Notes: generated by a model from the letters alone, not told the origin. A DNA stretch of 41,340 bases from Acidimicrobiaceae bacterium (GCA_003133075.1 PKZN01000084.1:36827-78166), one strand, 5' to 3'. Positions 7,007-15,024 are shown, counted from the first letter of the stretch. Translations and numbers: made by a program.

Positions 7007-8216
7007 CGTCACGCTGCCATCTTTGGGTGAGTCGGTCACCGAAGGGACCATTACCCAATGGTTCAAGAAGGTTGGCGACGTCGTCGCGCGAGACGAGCCA
7101 CTCTTTGAGGTCTCAACCGACAAAGTTGACTCCGAGATGCCCTCGCCGGCGGCGGGTATCTTGACTGAGATCATCGCGGGCGAGGGCGACACGGTGCAGA
7201 CCGGTTCACGCGTCGCGGTGATCGATGATTCGGGTGCACCCGCTGGCGCGCCGGTCGCGTCTGCGACGACAGAAGCGCCCCCTTCGCCCACGGCGAGTGC
7301 TCCCGTGGCCGAGGTTGCCACGAGTGCACCACCGGTGGCCGCAGCACCTGCTGCTCCAGTGCCAGAAGAGAGTTCGAATACCGGCGTGGTCGTCTCGCCC
7401 GTGGTGCGTCGCATCCTCAGTGACGGCGGCGTTGAAGCGTCGAGCGTCCAAGGCACCGGACCCGGCGGTTCAATCACCCGGCGCGACGCCGAACGAGCCG
7501 TGGCCCAGGGCCCGACCGAAGAGGTCGTCGTGCCGCTCTCCAACGGGAAACGGCGAATGGGCCAACACATGTCGGTCTCGAGCCAAAGCACGCCGCACGG
7601 TTTCGTCGCCATAGAAGTCGATGGGAGCATCTTCGCTCAGCTCGACAAACTCGGCCGCGTCACGCGCGACGGTGAAGCGATCACCGATGAGATGGTCGTG
7701 AGCCTGGCGGCGGTGCGGGCATTGGCCGAGTTCGAATCGCTAAACGCCACCTACGTTGGTGATGAGTTCGTTCTCCATCGCACCGTCAATCTCGGCGTGC
7801 TCCGCTCCATCGCCGATGACGGGATGCTGGTGCCAGTGGTGCACGCCGCGGCCGGTCTCACGTTGCGCGCACTGGCGCGACGAGTGAACGAGCTCGATGA
7901 GCGTCTCGCGTCTCGACAACTCACGACGGACGACCTCATGGGCGGTACGTTCACGATCGCGGGCTCGCCGAGTGAGCACACGCTATGGACGACGCCCATC
8001 ATCATTCAGCCCGAAGTGGCGATTCTTTCAATGGGCGCGGTCCGTACGGTTCCAGTTGTCAAGACCAGCGGCAAGACGCCGAAGATCGAGGTCGGTCGTC
8101 GCTTGGTCCTAGGGCTCTCCTTCGACCACCGGGTCTGTGAGCCCGTCGGTGCGGCGAGCTACCTCGAACGCGTCGCCGAACTCCTCGCCGGGATGGACCT
8201 AGAGAGCGAGCGCTAG
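6999..8216 (+). CDS. 2-oxoacid dehydrogenase E2 dihydrolipoamide acyltransferase, variant active site
   Basis: Core acyltransferase of a 2-oxoacid dehydrogenase complex, 405 aa. It has one lipoyl domain (1-77, lipoylated K42 in STDKVDSE), an Ala/Pro-rich linker (about 78-128), an E1/E3-binding domain (about 130-168, VVSPVVRRIL and GPGGSITRRDAERAV), and a catalytic domain from about 178. The catalytic motif normally H-R-x-x-D-G reads HRVCEP at 377-382: the histidine is kept, but Asp is Glu and Gly is Pro. The TTG start lies inside the lpd stop region. The position matches dlaT in the mycobacterial dlaT-lipB-lipA cluster. The E1 partner is not in the window, so the complex (pyruvate, 2-oxoglutarate or branched-chain) is undecided. 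Confidence 0.88.
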   Translation: MPDVTLPSLGESVTEGTITQWFKKVGDVVARDEPLFEVSTDKVDSEMPSPAAGILTEIIAGEGDTVQTGSRVAVIDDSGAPAGAPVASATTEAPPSPTASAPVAEVATSAPPVAAAPAAPVPEESSNTGVVVSPVVRRILSDGGVEASSVQGTGPGGSITRRDAERAVAQGPTEEVVVPLSNGKRRMGQHMSVSSQSTPHGFVAIEVDGSIFAQLDKLGRVTRDGEAITDEMVVSLAAVRALAEFESLNATYVGDEFVLHRTVNLGVLRSIADDGMLVPVVHAAAGLTLRALARRVNELDERLASRQLTTDDLMGGTFTIAGSPSEHTLWTTPIIIQPEVAILSMGAVRTVPVVKTSGKTPKIEVGRRLVLGLSFDHRVCEPVGAASYLERVAELLAGMDLESER

Positions 8217-9845
8217 GTGCTTCGTCGCCGCCACTTGGGACGCGTCAGTTTCGTTGAGGCGAATGACTTACAACGCGCGTTACTCCAAGCCAGTGACGAC
8301 TACGTCTTGCTCTTCGAGCACCCGCCGACCTACACCCGAGGCGTACGGACGCTCGAGGAGAACTTCCTCGTTCCGCCCTCGACCCTTCAGGCGGTCGTGG
8401 TCGACGCGGACCGCGGTGGCGACGTCACCTACCACGCGCCCGGACAAGTTGTGGCCTGGGCGATCGTGAACGTCACGGACGATCCCGCTGCGGGCAAGGC
8501 GCACGTTCGACGACTCGAGGACGCGGTCATCGCCACCGTTCGACGCACCGACCCCGACGGCCGTCTCGGCGACGTAGGACGCCTCGAGGGCTACCCCGGT
8601 GTCTGGGCCGATCTCGCGCGCGTGCCAAAGAAGATTGCGGCCATTGGGGTACGCACCGAGCGCAACGACGCGGGCCAGCGACGTACCCTCCACGGCGTCG
8701 CGCTCAACGTCGAGATCGACCTTTCGGGCTTCTCCTTCATCGTTCCCTGCGGTATACCCGACAAGCCCGTCGCGTCGCTTCGCTCACTGGGCCTCTCGGT
8801 GACGGCGCTCGAAGTAGAGAACATCTTGGGCGAGGAGCTCGATCGCGTGCTCGGCAGCGACGTGCGAGTAGCGCGCGTGGACCGCAGCGCCGCGACGACT
8901 TCAGACGAGCGGCCGCTCATCCGACGTTTGCGTAAGGCCGGTGTCGATCCCGACGCGGGGCTCTCGATCAACACGCGTAAGCCCGAATGGCTCCGCATCG
9001 AGGCGCACATGGGTGCGGAGTATCAGTCGCTGCGAAAATTGACCGAAGACCTTCGACTGGTGACGGTCTGTGAGGAAGCGGGCTGCCCCAACATCTTCGA
9101 GTGCTGGTCGGCCGGTACGGCGACGTTCATGGTGAATGGAGAACGGTGCACGAGAGCGTGTGGATTCTGTCTTGTCGACACGCGCAAGCCAATGCCCCTG
9201 GATCCGAGTGAACCGGAACGAGTCGCCGAAGCCGTCGTTCGACTGAAGTTAGCCCACGCGGTGATTACGTGTGTCGCGCGTGACGATCTCGCCGATGGCG
9301 GTGCGGGCGCCATCGCCGCCTGCGTGCGCGCAATCCGAGCGCGCGCGCCGGGCACCGACGTCGAAGTCCTCACGAGTGACCTCAAAGGAGACCCCGACGC
9401 GCTGCAGTTGATCATTGACGAGCGGCCCGACGTGTTAAATCACAACATCGAAACGGTGGCGCGCCTACAACGAGCCGTCCGACCGAGTGCGGGTTACCTT
9501 CGGTCGTTGACTGTCTTAGCGCGGAGCGCGCGCGCCGGACTCACTACCAAATCTGGCCTCATGGTCGGACTCGGTGAGACTGCCGATGAGGTGGAAGAGA
9601 CTTTGGCGGACCTCTCAGCAGTCGGCGTGCAAATCGCGACCATTGGTCAGTACTTACGACCTACCGAGCGGCACTTGCCAGTCGCACGATTTTGGGAACC
9701 TTCGGAGTTCATCGATCTCGCGGAACGAGGAAAGCGATTAGGACTACGACACGTACAGTCTTCGCCGCTCACTCGATCCAGCTATCACGCTCGAGAAGCA
9801 CTGAGCGACGCCACGCCAGTTGCAGCACCGGCACTCCGTCACTGA
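8217..9845 (+). CDS. lipBA: LipB-LipA fusion: octanoyltransferase joined to lipoyl synthase
   Basis: A single 542-aa frame carries both enzymes of de novo lipoylation. The LipB part (about 1-215) has TYHAPGQVVAW at 71-81, the catalytic lysine in KKIAAIGVR (K139) and catalytic cysteine C178 in FIVPCGIPDK; it moves octanoyl from ACP to a lipoyl domain. The LipA part (about 232-542) has the auxiliary cluster cysteines C285, C290 and C296, the radical-SAM cysteines C311, C315 and C318 in CTRACGFC, and the terminal ligand motif RSSY at 520-523; it inserts two sulfurs. The linker is about 219-232 (DRSAATTSDE). GTG starts directly after the E2 TAG with no gap. All catalytic residues of both halves are intact. 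LipA has TCVARDD where TSVDRDD is usual. Confidence 0.95.
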   Translation: MLRRRHLGRVSFVEANDLQRALLQASDDYVLLFEHPPTYTRGVRTLEENFLVPPSTLQAVVVDADRGGDVTYHAPGQVVAWAIVNVTDDPAAGKAHVRRLEDAVIATVRRTDPDGRLGDVGRLEGYPGVWADLARVPKKIAAIGVRTERNDAGQRRTLHGVALNVEIDLSGFSFIVPCGIPDKPVASLRSLGLSVTALEVENILGEELDRVLGSDVRVARVDRSAATTSDERPLIRRLRKAGVDPDAGLSINTRKPEWLRIEAHMGAEYQSLRKLTEDLRLVTVCEEAGCPNIFECWSAGTATFMVNGERCTRACGFCLVDTRKPMPLDPSEPERVAEAVVRLKLAHAVITCVARDDLADGGAGAIAACVRAIRARAPGTDVEVLTSDLKGDPDALQLIIDERPDVLNHNIETVARLQRAVRPSAGYLRSLTVLARSARAGLTTKSGLMVGLGETADEVEETLADLSAVGVQIATIGQYLRPTERHLPVARFWEPSEFIDLAERGKRLGLRHVQSSPLTRSSYHAREALSDATPVAAPALRH

Positions 9846-9861
9846 CGACGTGTGAGTTTAA

Positions 9862-9875
9862 GTCGGGCCTCCGAC
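9862..9875 (+). terminator. Weak hairpin after lipBA
   Basis: GTCGG and CCGAC with a four-base loop, 17 bases after the lipBA stop. The stem is only 5 bp and there is no T-run, so terminator function is uncertain. Confidence 0.3.
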
Positions 9876-9971
9876 ACAGTTTGCGACCTCGTTAGAGAAA
9901 GCTTCCATTGAATTTCGCGTCTCCGCGGCCGAACTAGTCATAGCGGTGAAGTCCTGACGCTGGCGTGGTCA

Positions 9972-9977
9972 TAGATT
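9972..9977 (+). promoter_or_regulatory. -10 box of the pterin dehydratase gene, leaderless type
   Basis: TAGATT, then six bases (GAGGAC), then GTG. The GAGG within the spacer is too close to the start to act as a normal ribosome site. Confidence 0.5.
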
Positions 9978-9983
9978 GAGGAC

Positions 9984-10307
9984 GTGGCAGTAGCACTTAC
10001 GTCCGAGCAGTTTCTCGAATCTCCGGGAGTGGGGGAGTGGGGCGTGACGGGGAACGCCGCGACAGCTACGTATTCGACGGGCTCATTTGCCCGAGGCGTC
10101 AAATTCATCGACGTCATTGGATCACTCGCCGACGCGGCTAATCATCATCCTGACGTTGATCTTCGGTATTCGTTCGTCACGATACGACTCACCACCCACG
10201 ACGTTCGTGCATTGAGTGAGCTGGATGTCAATCTTGCGCGTCAAATCTCCGAGGCGGCGCGCGAACTTGGAATCGTCGCGAACGGCGCCACCGCACAGAC
10301 CGAATAG
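9984..10307 (+). CDS. 4a-hydroxytetrahydrobiopterin dehydratase family protein
   Basis: Pterin-4a-carbinolamine dehydratase (PCD/DCoH) fold, 107 aa. The active-site signature DAANHHPDVDLRY at 50-62, followed by VTIRLTTHDV and a downstream Asp (D81), matches the family. Classical members recycle the pterin cofactor of aromatic amino-acid hydroxylases. No hydroxylase is present here, and many bacterial paralogues have other or unknown roles, including links to molybdopterin. The gene stands alone between lipBA and a cold-shock-like gene. Confidence 0.87.
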   Translation: MAVALTSEQFLESPGVGEWGVTGNAATATYSTGSFARGVKFIDVIGSLADAANHHPDVDLRYSFVTIRLTTHDVRALSELDVNLARQISEAARELGIVANGATAQTE

Positions 10308-10561
10308 ACCAATCCCGGTACGTGGGTTCTCGAAGCGAATAGTCTCCAACAGATCTTCCCAAGCAAGGTGCATCGCGCGAGTCGCCGTGTTTCAGAGATG
10401 GTGGCTCATTTTCCCGCACCCCATCAGACATCAATATCATCACCAACCTTGACGCGGCTTACTCGAGGCGCCACTGTAGGCTCGCATTCCGGTTACGCCG
10501 GGTCTCTAATAATGATGGTTGCCGTGTTGTCACTCGGAGGCGCAAAGATACCGATCCGTCT

Positions 10562-10567
10562 TATGAT
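10562..10567 (+). promoter_or_regulatory. -10 box of the cold-shock-like gene, leaderless type
   Basis: TATGAT followed by exactly six bases and ATG. This is the closest match to consensus among the leaderless promoters in the window. Confidence 0.55.
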
Positions 10568-10573
10568 CGAGCC

Positions 10574-10885
10574 ATGCACCATGATTGGGTGGACGGAGTA
10601 GTTCGAGAATACGACGACCGTGAAGGTTTCGGTGTCATCGATTCGCTTGACACACCTGAAGGATGTTGGTTCCACTTTTCGATGATTGAGGTCCCCGGTC
10701 ATAAGACTCTGCTCGCTGACCAACTGGTTCGCTTCACTTTCGACAGCGAAGTGAAGCAGGACGGTTTTGTGTTCCGAGCCGTGCAAGTGCGGCCGTCTAG
10801 CCGAAGCACAAACCTTTCGTGCAAGAAGTCTTCAGTGCACGACGGACGATTCCTCACGTCGGGTCTCCGACATCCTGTGGACTAG
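10574..10885 (+). CDS. Divergent cold-shock-domain protein
   Basis: A 103-aa protein whose first 74 residues fit an OB-fold cold-shock domain. It opens VDGVVREYDDREGFGVIDS, with an RNP1-like EGFGVI (17-22) and an RNP2-like CWFHFSMI (31-38), then GHKTLLADQLVRFTFDSE and FVFRAVQVRP, which match the later strands of CspA. It probably binds single-stranded RNA or DNA. About 29 extra residues (SSRSTNLSCKKSS onward) form a basic, probably disordered tail not found in classical 67-70-aa Csp proteins. RNP1 lacks the Lys-Gly-Phe-Gly-Phe core, so binding may be modified. The upstream 266 bases to the PCD gene hold nothing else recognisable. Confidence 0.75.
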   Translation: MHHDWVDGVVREYDDREGFGVIDSLDTPEGCWFHFSMIEVPGHKTLLADQLVRFTFDSEVKQDGFVFRAVQVRPSSRSTNLSCKKSSVHDGRFLTSGLRHPVD

Positions 10886-10952
10886 ATCCCGATCAGTGAA
10901 ACAGAGTTTGAGGTGATGAGACCCATTTGCGTTGAAAGAAGATCCTCGTATC

Positions 10953-10971
10953 CGTTGGGTGATGTCCAACG
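10953..10971 (-). terminator. Hairpin at the end of the 336-aa gene
   Basis: CGTTGG and CCAACG with a seven-base loop, two bases beyond the stop of the minus-strand gene. It could also serve the plus-strand cold-shock gene. No T-run. Confidence 0.35.
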
Positions 10972-10973
10972 CC

Positions 10974-11984
10974 TTAGCGGTCCAAGAGTGTTTCGATGAC
11001 CGACCTATCTGATGCCTGGCGTTGGGAGTCGCTCGATGCATCAACACCAACGCCGCCACCGACTCGCCCAGTGAGCGCGGGTGCCCCTAAAGGTTCTGGA
11101 TCGTCGAACACGTCGTGGAGCCAAAGGGTACGCTCGCTGCCCCAGTAGCGCATCATCGTGGCGCCTCCGTTGGGCAGGTCGCTGATATATCCCTCTGAGG
11201 TCAGAAACCCTGCCCAACTGAGATGCACCCCATCAAAGTCAGCCGCTACGCCCTCCCAGTCGGGCAGCACGTGAACCGCGATCTCGGTTCTTACTGCGTG
11301 TTGGGTAGCGACAGCTCTCAGCATCTGGGTGTCGGACCGATGTTGATTAGGACCGGGCAACTCCCAGCCAGCGTGTGGTTCTGTGGCCACTTTCGGATAG
11401 GTCTCGACCAAGCGTGACCAGTCTTCGGGTGCGTTGATATTCCAGACGCGCGCGTCGGGGCGGACGGGAAGTAGCCAGCGCGAGGTGGGTCGACCGGAAA
11501 AGTCCCACGCTGAAATGAGGGCGTCGTGCACGTCGGGTGGCGGTTCGGTGACGGTCCACAGTCCACTCCACGTGAACTCACCGTTGCCGTACACGTTCGA
11601 GTAGTTGGTGAAGCAGGGGGGCGCAAGATGGGCTGAATCATGTGGGTCTTCGTGCCACCACTGCTGTGCGCCAAAGTCCGCGTCGCGGTGGAGTTCTGCG
11701 TGGAACCTTTCGGACACCGCCTCGGCTATCTGGCGACGATGCCCTGCCTGCTCATACAGGTAAGGGAGGGACAAGAGTGCTTGGCCGCTCCACGGTCCAG
11801 CCAGAAATTCGGCAGAGTAGACAGCCATTTCGAGCAGTTTTCCGTATGGCATTTCCCAGATCGATGACGCCGCACGCTGAACCGCGTCCAGGTTTGAGTC
11901 TCGTGGCAAACCAAACCTAGGAATGTCATCGCGTTGCGTGACCTCCAAGCGAGCCAAGAGTGCGACGCCGGCGGGTGCTCGCAC
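10974..11984 (-). CDS. Uncharacterised actinobacterial protein, 336 aa
   Basis: Not assigned to a named family. No signal peptide or membrane segment is visible. The protein is soluble-looking, rich in Trp and His, with segments WWHEDPHDSAHLAPP, NINAPEDWSRLVETYP and VLPDWEGVAADFDGVHLSWA. The last resembles a motif (PDW-x-A-x-D-x-D-x-V-H-L) I associate with conserved unknown proteins of actinobacteria. The C-terminal 40 residues look disordered. The GTG start has GGAG six bases upstream. Coding bias is weaker than in the flanking housekeeping genes. It is transcribed alone and oppositely to its neighbours. Function unknown. Confidence 0.7.
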   Translation of the reverse strand: MRAPAGVALLARLEVTQRDDIPRFGLPRDSNLDAVQRAASSIWEMPYGKLLEMAVYSAEFLAGPWSGQALLSLPYLYEQAGHRRQIAEAVSERFHAELHRDADFGAQQWWHEDPHDSAHLAPPCFTNYSNVYGNGEFTWSGLWTVTEPPPDVHDALISAWDFSGRPTSRWLLPVRPDARVWNINAPEDWSRLVETYPKVATEPHAGWELPGPNQHRSDTQMLRAVATQHAVRTEIAVHVLPDWEGVAADFDGVHLSWAGFLTSEGYISDLPNGGATMMRYWGSERTLWLHDVFDDPEPLGAPALTGRVGGGVGVDASSDSQRQASDRSVIETLLDR

Positions 11985-12409
11985 GAGGTTCTCCGCGAGA
12001 GATGATGGAGGTGCGGCCGAGATTTCACCAACTTACTAAAGGCGCTCGTTGTACGTTCTACGAGATCGAAGTATTGAACGATCGTGCAACAATTGTGAGG
12101 AGACGTGGCACGACGACGGCCGTCATCGGGGTCATTCACGCCGCGAGCGGAAGGCTGCAGATCTGTTGCCTCCAAGGTGCGATCCCTTCAACCATCGGGC
12201 GATGACGAATCGACTCGTATTCTTATCCTGCTCGACGAACCCGCGGGACCAGCCGCTGCTATTGGCGACATGTTCCAAAGAGAGATGGGAACGGAATGGT
12301 CGGGTCGCATTCATGTTATTTTCGGGAAATGCAGAAGAGTCAACGACTGTGAATTGAGGTTGTTGTACGTGGCAACGCACCATTCGATCCACAAGCGAGG
12401 GTGAAAGGC
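11985..12409 (+). other. 425-base stretch without a convincing gene
   Basis: More AT-rich than its surroundings. The first bases on the minus strand hold the GGAG ribosome site of the 336-aa gene. GCGAGGG at 12394-12400 serves the secreted-protein gene. Short open frames on both strands lack the third-position GC bias of real genes here and match nothing I recognise. No tRNA, repeat or strong hairpin was seen. Confidence 0.4.
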
Positions 12410-13030
12410 ATGACAGGTTATTCGGTCGCTTCAACGTCAATCCCGCGCACTCGAAGCCGTCTCGTTGGTCCTCGACTGCGACGCAGCGCACTCGCACTTC
12501 TCGCTGCAACCGGCAGTGCCTCGGTGCTTTCGGGGTTTGTCCTCGTTCCGTCAGTATCGGCCGCGCACTTGAAAGCGCATTCGTCGAATTCGAGTGCGTC
12601 TGCGTTCTGCGCGAAGATGCCGGCGTCGAAGGTCTCCTCGATCGTGGGTTCGACGGTGACGCTTGGTGAGGCGGTGGTCCAGGGTGCGATTCTTGTCTGC
12701 CTATACGACGGCTCCCCCACGACCGTCACCCTTGAGAAGGAGACCGGCATGGCGGCCTCGGGACTTTCCTCTCTACAAAAAGCCGAAGCGGGACATAAGA
12801 AACTGTTCTACGCCAGCCAGCCCAATCCCCTCCCGAAGGGAACGACGATTAGTTTTTCACCTCTGGCGGCGCTTGGCTCAAACGCCTTCTATTGGACTGG
12901 CGTGATCGAAGGCACTCGCTACAGCGGCGCGGACGCATTCAAGGGGACAACTGGCTACTTCACCGAGATGCACAGCCCGCTGGATCAATCAAAGGTGAAG
13001 CAACTCGAGCAACTCGTTCTCTCAGCCTGA
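12410..13030 (+). CDS. Putative secreted protein, Acidimicrobiia-like family
   Basis: A 206-aa protein with a long Sec-type signal: a basic N-region with several Arg up to about residue 29, hydrophobic core ALALLAATGSASVLSGFVLV and a likely cleavage site after SVSAA (near 53-54). The mature part holds two cysteines, in SAFCAKMP and LVCLYDG, spaced to allow a disulfide. A conserved-looking end reads FYWTGVIEGTRYSGADAFKG. I recall similar small secreted proteins of unknown function in Acidimicrobiia genomes, but cannot name a domain. The ATG follows GCGAGGG at nine bases; a GTG nine bases earlier is in frame but lies directly against that site. No neighbour suggests a role. Confidence 0.72.
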   Translation: MTGYSVASTSIPRTRSRLVGPRLRRSALALLAATGSASVLSGFVLVPSVSAAHLKAHSSNSSASAFCAKMPASKVSSIVGSTVTLGEAVVQGAILVCLYDGSPTTVTLEKETGMAASGLSSLQKAEAGHKKLFYASQPNPLPKGTTISFSPLAALGSNAFYWTGVIEGTRYSGADAFKGTTGYFTEMHSPLDQSKVKQLEQLVLSA

Positions 13031-13063
13031 TATTCTCGGCAATTCGCCCTCGCCAACGCCGAA

Positions 13064-13231
13064 TCACCGACGCTTCAGAAAGACCAAATAGAGCGCGCCG
13101 AACACGAGGACAATTCCGACGTTGACTATCAATCGCTCGAACGTGTGGTGCCGGAGGAACAGAATGTCCACGCTGACGACGACGGCCACGAGCGCGAGAA
13201 CGTAGAACACGATCTCGGTCTTTGATTCCAT
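13064..13231 (-). CDS. Small membrane protein, 55 aa
   Basis: A short gene below usual length cut-offs. It encodes two hydrophobic helices: IVFYVLALVAVVVSVDILFL (7-26) and LIVNVGIVLVFGALYLVFL (34-52), joined by RHHTFER and ending KRR. Start support is strong: TAGGAT lies exactly six bases before the ATG, the same leaderless pattern as other genes in the window. The codons are also GC-rich at third positions compared with the flanking non-coding bases. The positive loop and tail suggest an inserted hairpin protein. Function unknown; it could be a membrane-protein partner or regulator. Confidence 0.72.
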   Translation of the reverse strand: MESKTEIVFYVLALVAVVVSVDILFLRHHTFERLIVNVGIVLVFGALYLVFLKRR

Positions 13232-13237
13232 GAATTC

Positions 13238-13243
13238 ATCCTA
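13238..13243 (-). promoter_or_regulatory. -10 box of the 55-aa membrane protein, leaderless type
   Basis: TAGGAT on the minus strand, then six bases (GAATTC), then ATG. Confidence 0.5.
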
Positions 13244-13379
13244 TGAAGGCATCAGCGCGCCAACGAAGCCCGCACCACAGATACGTGAGTCAATGGGTCT
13301 TGCGGTGAGCGGACGTTCTCGTAACTCCGGTTTCTAAAGGGCTCAAACGGCCAGTTGCTCGTCATTGCGCCTTCGATGA

Positions 13380-14048
13380 TCAAGCGGCGAAGGACTTCCA
13401 GTGTCCTTCGGAGACGACCTCGACCGCGCCGTCGACAACTTTGATGGCCGTCTGATCGTCAATCGCGTAGCAAGGCACTGACATGCCGGCCGCCCATCGC
13501 TCGGCGTCGGCCACGGTGTTCTCTGGGAGGTCTTCGTGGTCGAGGTGCGGGAATATTGAAAAATTCACCACGCCCAGAGTTGTGTCGCCTCCGGTGGGTG
13601 GCGTCCACCGAACGAAGTCGTCGCCGATGTTGGGCGTCATCACCATGCTCCCAGCACTCAGCCCCACGTAGACCGTATTGTCGAGCCTGGAAACAAGGTT
13701 CGCCAATCCGGACTCGAGCATCCAGTGGCCCAGAAACAGGGCGTCACCTCCGTCCACCAACAGGACGTCGACTGATTCCACCATGGGCACCCAGGACTCT
13801 GCGTCGATGCTTCGTAACGCGGTGAGCTCGAGTACTCCCAACGACTTCCAGCCACGTTCGCGCATGGGACAGCGGGGCTCGAGACCGCAGATGGTGCGCC
13901 ACGCCCTGATTGCGCCGCCGGGATTGGCCCACTGCGCGGTTGGAATGATGAGGGCGTCGCACTCGGCGATCGGTTTGCCGAGAAGTTCGACGAGCGCGTC
14001 ATGAATACTCGGGTTCTTGATGCCTGCGGAAGTGAGAAGTAACGTCAC
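13380..14048 (-). CDS. Peptidase S51 (dipeptidase E-like) family protein
   Basis: A 222-aa member of the PepE/cyanophycinase clan, serine hydrolases with a class I glutamine-amidotransferase-like fold. The nucleophile elbow is GLSAGSM with Ser131. The preceding strand VLLVDGGDALFLGHWM matches the family pattern of dipeptidase E. Later FSIFPHLDHEDLPEN carries the usual histidine-rich segment. E. coli PepE cleaves Asp-Xaa dipeptides; specificity here is unproven. The GTG start is preceded by GAGG at five bases. It diverges from the zincin gene. Confidence 0.85.
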   Translation of the reverse strand: MTLLLTSAGIKNPSIHDALVELLGKPIAECDALIIPTAQWANPGGAIRAWRTICGLEPRCPMRERGWKSLGVLELTALRSIDAESWVPMVESVDVLLVDGGDALFLGHWMLESGLANLVSRLDNTVYVGLSAGSMVMTPNIGDDFVRWTPPTGGDTTLGVVNFSIFPHLDHEDLPENTVADAERWAAGMSVPCYAIDDQTAIKVVDGAVEVVSEGHWKSFAA

Positions 14049-14150
14049 GGTGCCTCACTCAATCGTGGTGTCGAGTTGCGCCAGAACACTCGCCCCAAGC
14101 CCTGGCAATCGAGTGCAGCGAACCCAGTGCGTCGCGTTGCGAGGCGACAC

Positions 14151-14156
14151 TAGGTT
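14151..14156 (+). promoter_or_regulatory. -10 box of the zincin gene, decides its start
   Basis: TAGGTT, seven bases, then ATG at 14164. This favours 14164 over an upstream in-frame ATG at 14017 that would overlap the divergent S51 gene. Confidence 0.45.
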
Positions 14157-14163
14157 TTATCAG

Positions 14164-15024
14164 ATGGCAATGGGATCAGGGCTTGAGCGCCTTGGCGGCT
14201 ATCCGTTTGAAGTTCGTTGCAGTCCCGGCTCAGAGCTGCGAGCCCGGGCGTCGGCCGACGTCGCCGCGGAGGCCTACCGCTACTTGAGTCCCTTGTTGTC
14301 GAGTGTCGAGCCCGACATCGCCATCATCGTGGCCGCCGAAGCGGACTGGGAAAGTCGCCAGCCTTACGGTCTGCCGTACTTCAACGATGGGGAAGATCAG
14401 ATCCGTCCCGGCATCCTGGTGATGCCCGCCACGCGCGGTGACTTCTGGATCGCGATGGGGGAGGACCTTCGAGAAGCGACGCCGAGCGGTTACGCGAGGT
14501 TGCGCGCGGTGTACCCTGACGGCGCTGGCGGCCTCGACTTACAGCCATTCTTCGACCTCGTGACCATCCACGAACTCGGCCACGCGTTCGAAGTGCTCGG
14601 GGATCTCCGACTGCCGACCTTCTGGCTGGGCGAGATCTTCGCGAACCTGGCCCTCCACGCCTTCGTCGCAACGCGACAGCCGGAGAGTCTCGACACGCTG
14701 GAAGTACTCTCCACGGTGGGATCGCAGAGTCGACGTCTGGACGCGCGAATGCGCGCGGAGGGTTACACCTCGCTGGAGGACCTCGAAGTCCATTACACCG
14801 GCGGTGACAACCCCATGAGTCCGCTGAACTACGTGTGGTACCAGTATCGGTGGCAGCGACTCGCCGCCGGGGTGTTCGACGCCGATGGTGAGGACGCCCT
14901 ACGCCGCTTTTGGGACTGTTTTCGCGCTCGCGACGTCCTCGAGGTGGCCGCGGCGTCCCTCGCCACACTGCTGCGAGCCGAGGTGAGCGAGACCCTGGGC
15001 CGAGGAGTTGAGAACTGGCGATGA
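14164..15024 (+). CDS. Putative zinc metallopeptidase (gluzincin-like), uncharacterised
   Basis: A 286-aa soluble protein with the zinc motif HELGH (H136, E137, H140) in LVTIHELGHAFEVLG. A likely third ligand is Glu157 in FWLGEIFANLALHAF, the spacing seen in gluzincins. Upstream, the segment GILVMPATRGDFW may form the edge strand of the active site. There is no signal peptide with the 14164 start, so it is probably cytoplasmic. I cannot place it in a named peptidase family. The -10 box seven bases upstream and the family-like content support this start. It stands alone between the divergent S51 gene and the sirtuin. Confidence 0.72.
   Translation: MAMGSGLERLGGYPFEVRCSPGSELRARASADVAAEAYRYLSPLLSSVEPDIAIIVAAEADWESRQPYGLPYFNDGEDQIRPGILVMPATRGDFWIAMGEDLREATPSGYARLRAVYPDGAGGLDLQPFFDLVTIHELGHAFEVLGDLRLPTFWLGEIFANLALHAFVATRQPESLDTLEVLSTVGSQSRRLDARMRAEGYTSLEDLEVHYTGGDNPMSPLNYVWYQYRWQRLAAGVFDADGEDALRRFWDCFRARDVLEVAAASLATLLRAEVSETLGRGVENWR

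Noticed and set aside
6422..7630. A 402-codon open frame on the minus strand over lpd and the E2 gene
   Set aside because: It is antisense to two clear enzymes, has no recognisable domain and low-complexity Thr/Ser/Gly composition, as expected from GC-rich codon bias on the opposite strand.
12002..12205. Possible 67-residue protein on the plus strand beginning at ATGATGGAGG
   Set aside because: Third-position GC is well below that of real genes nearby, no ribosome site or -10 at the right spacing, and no recognisable homology.
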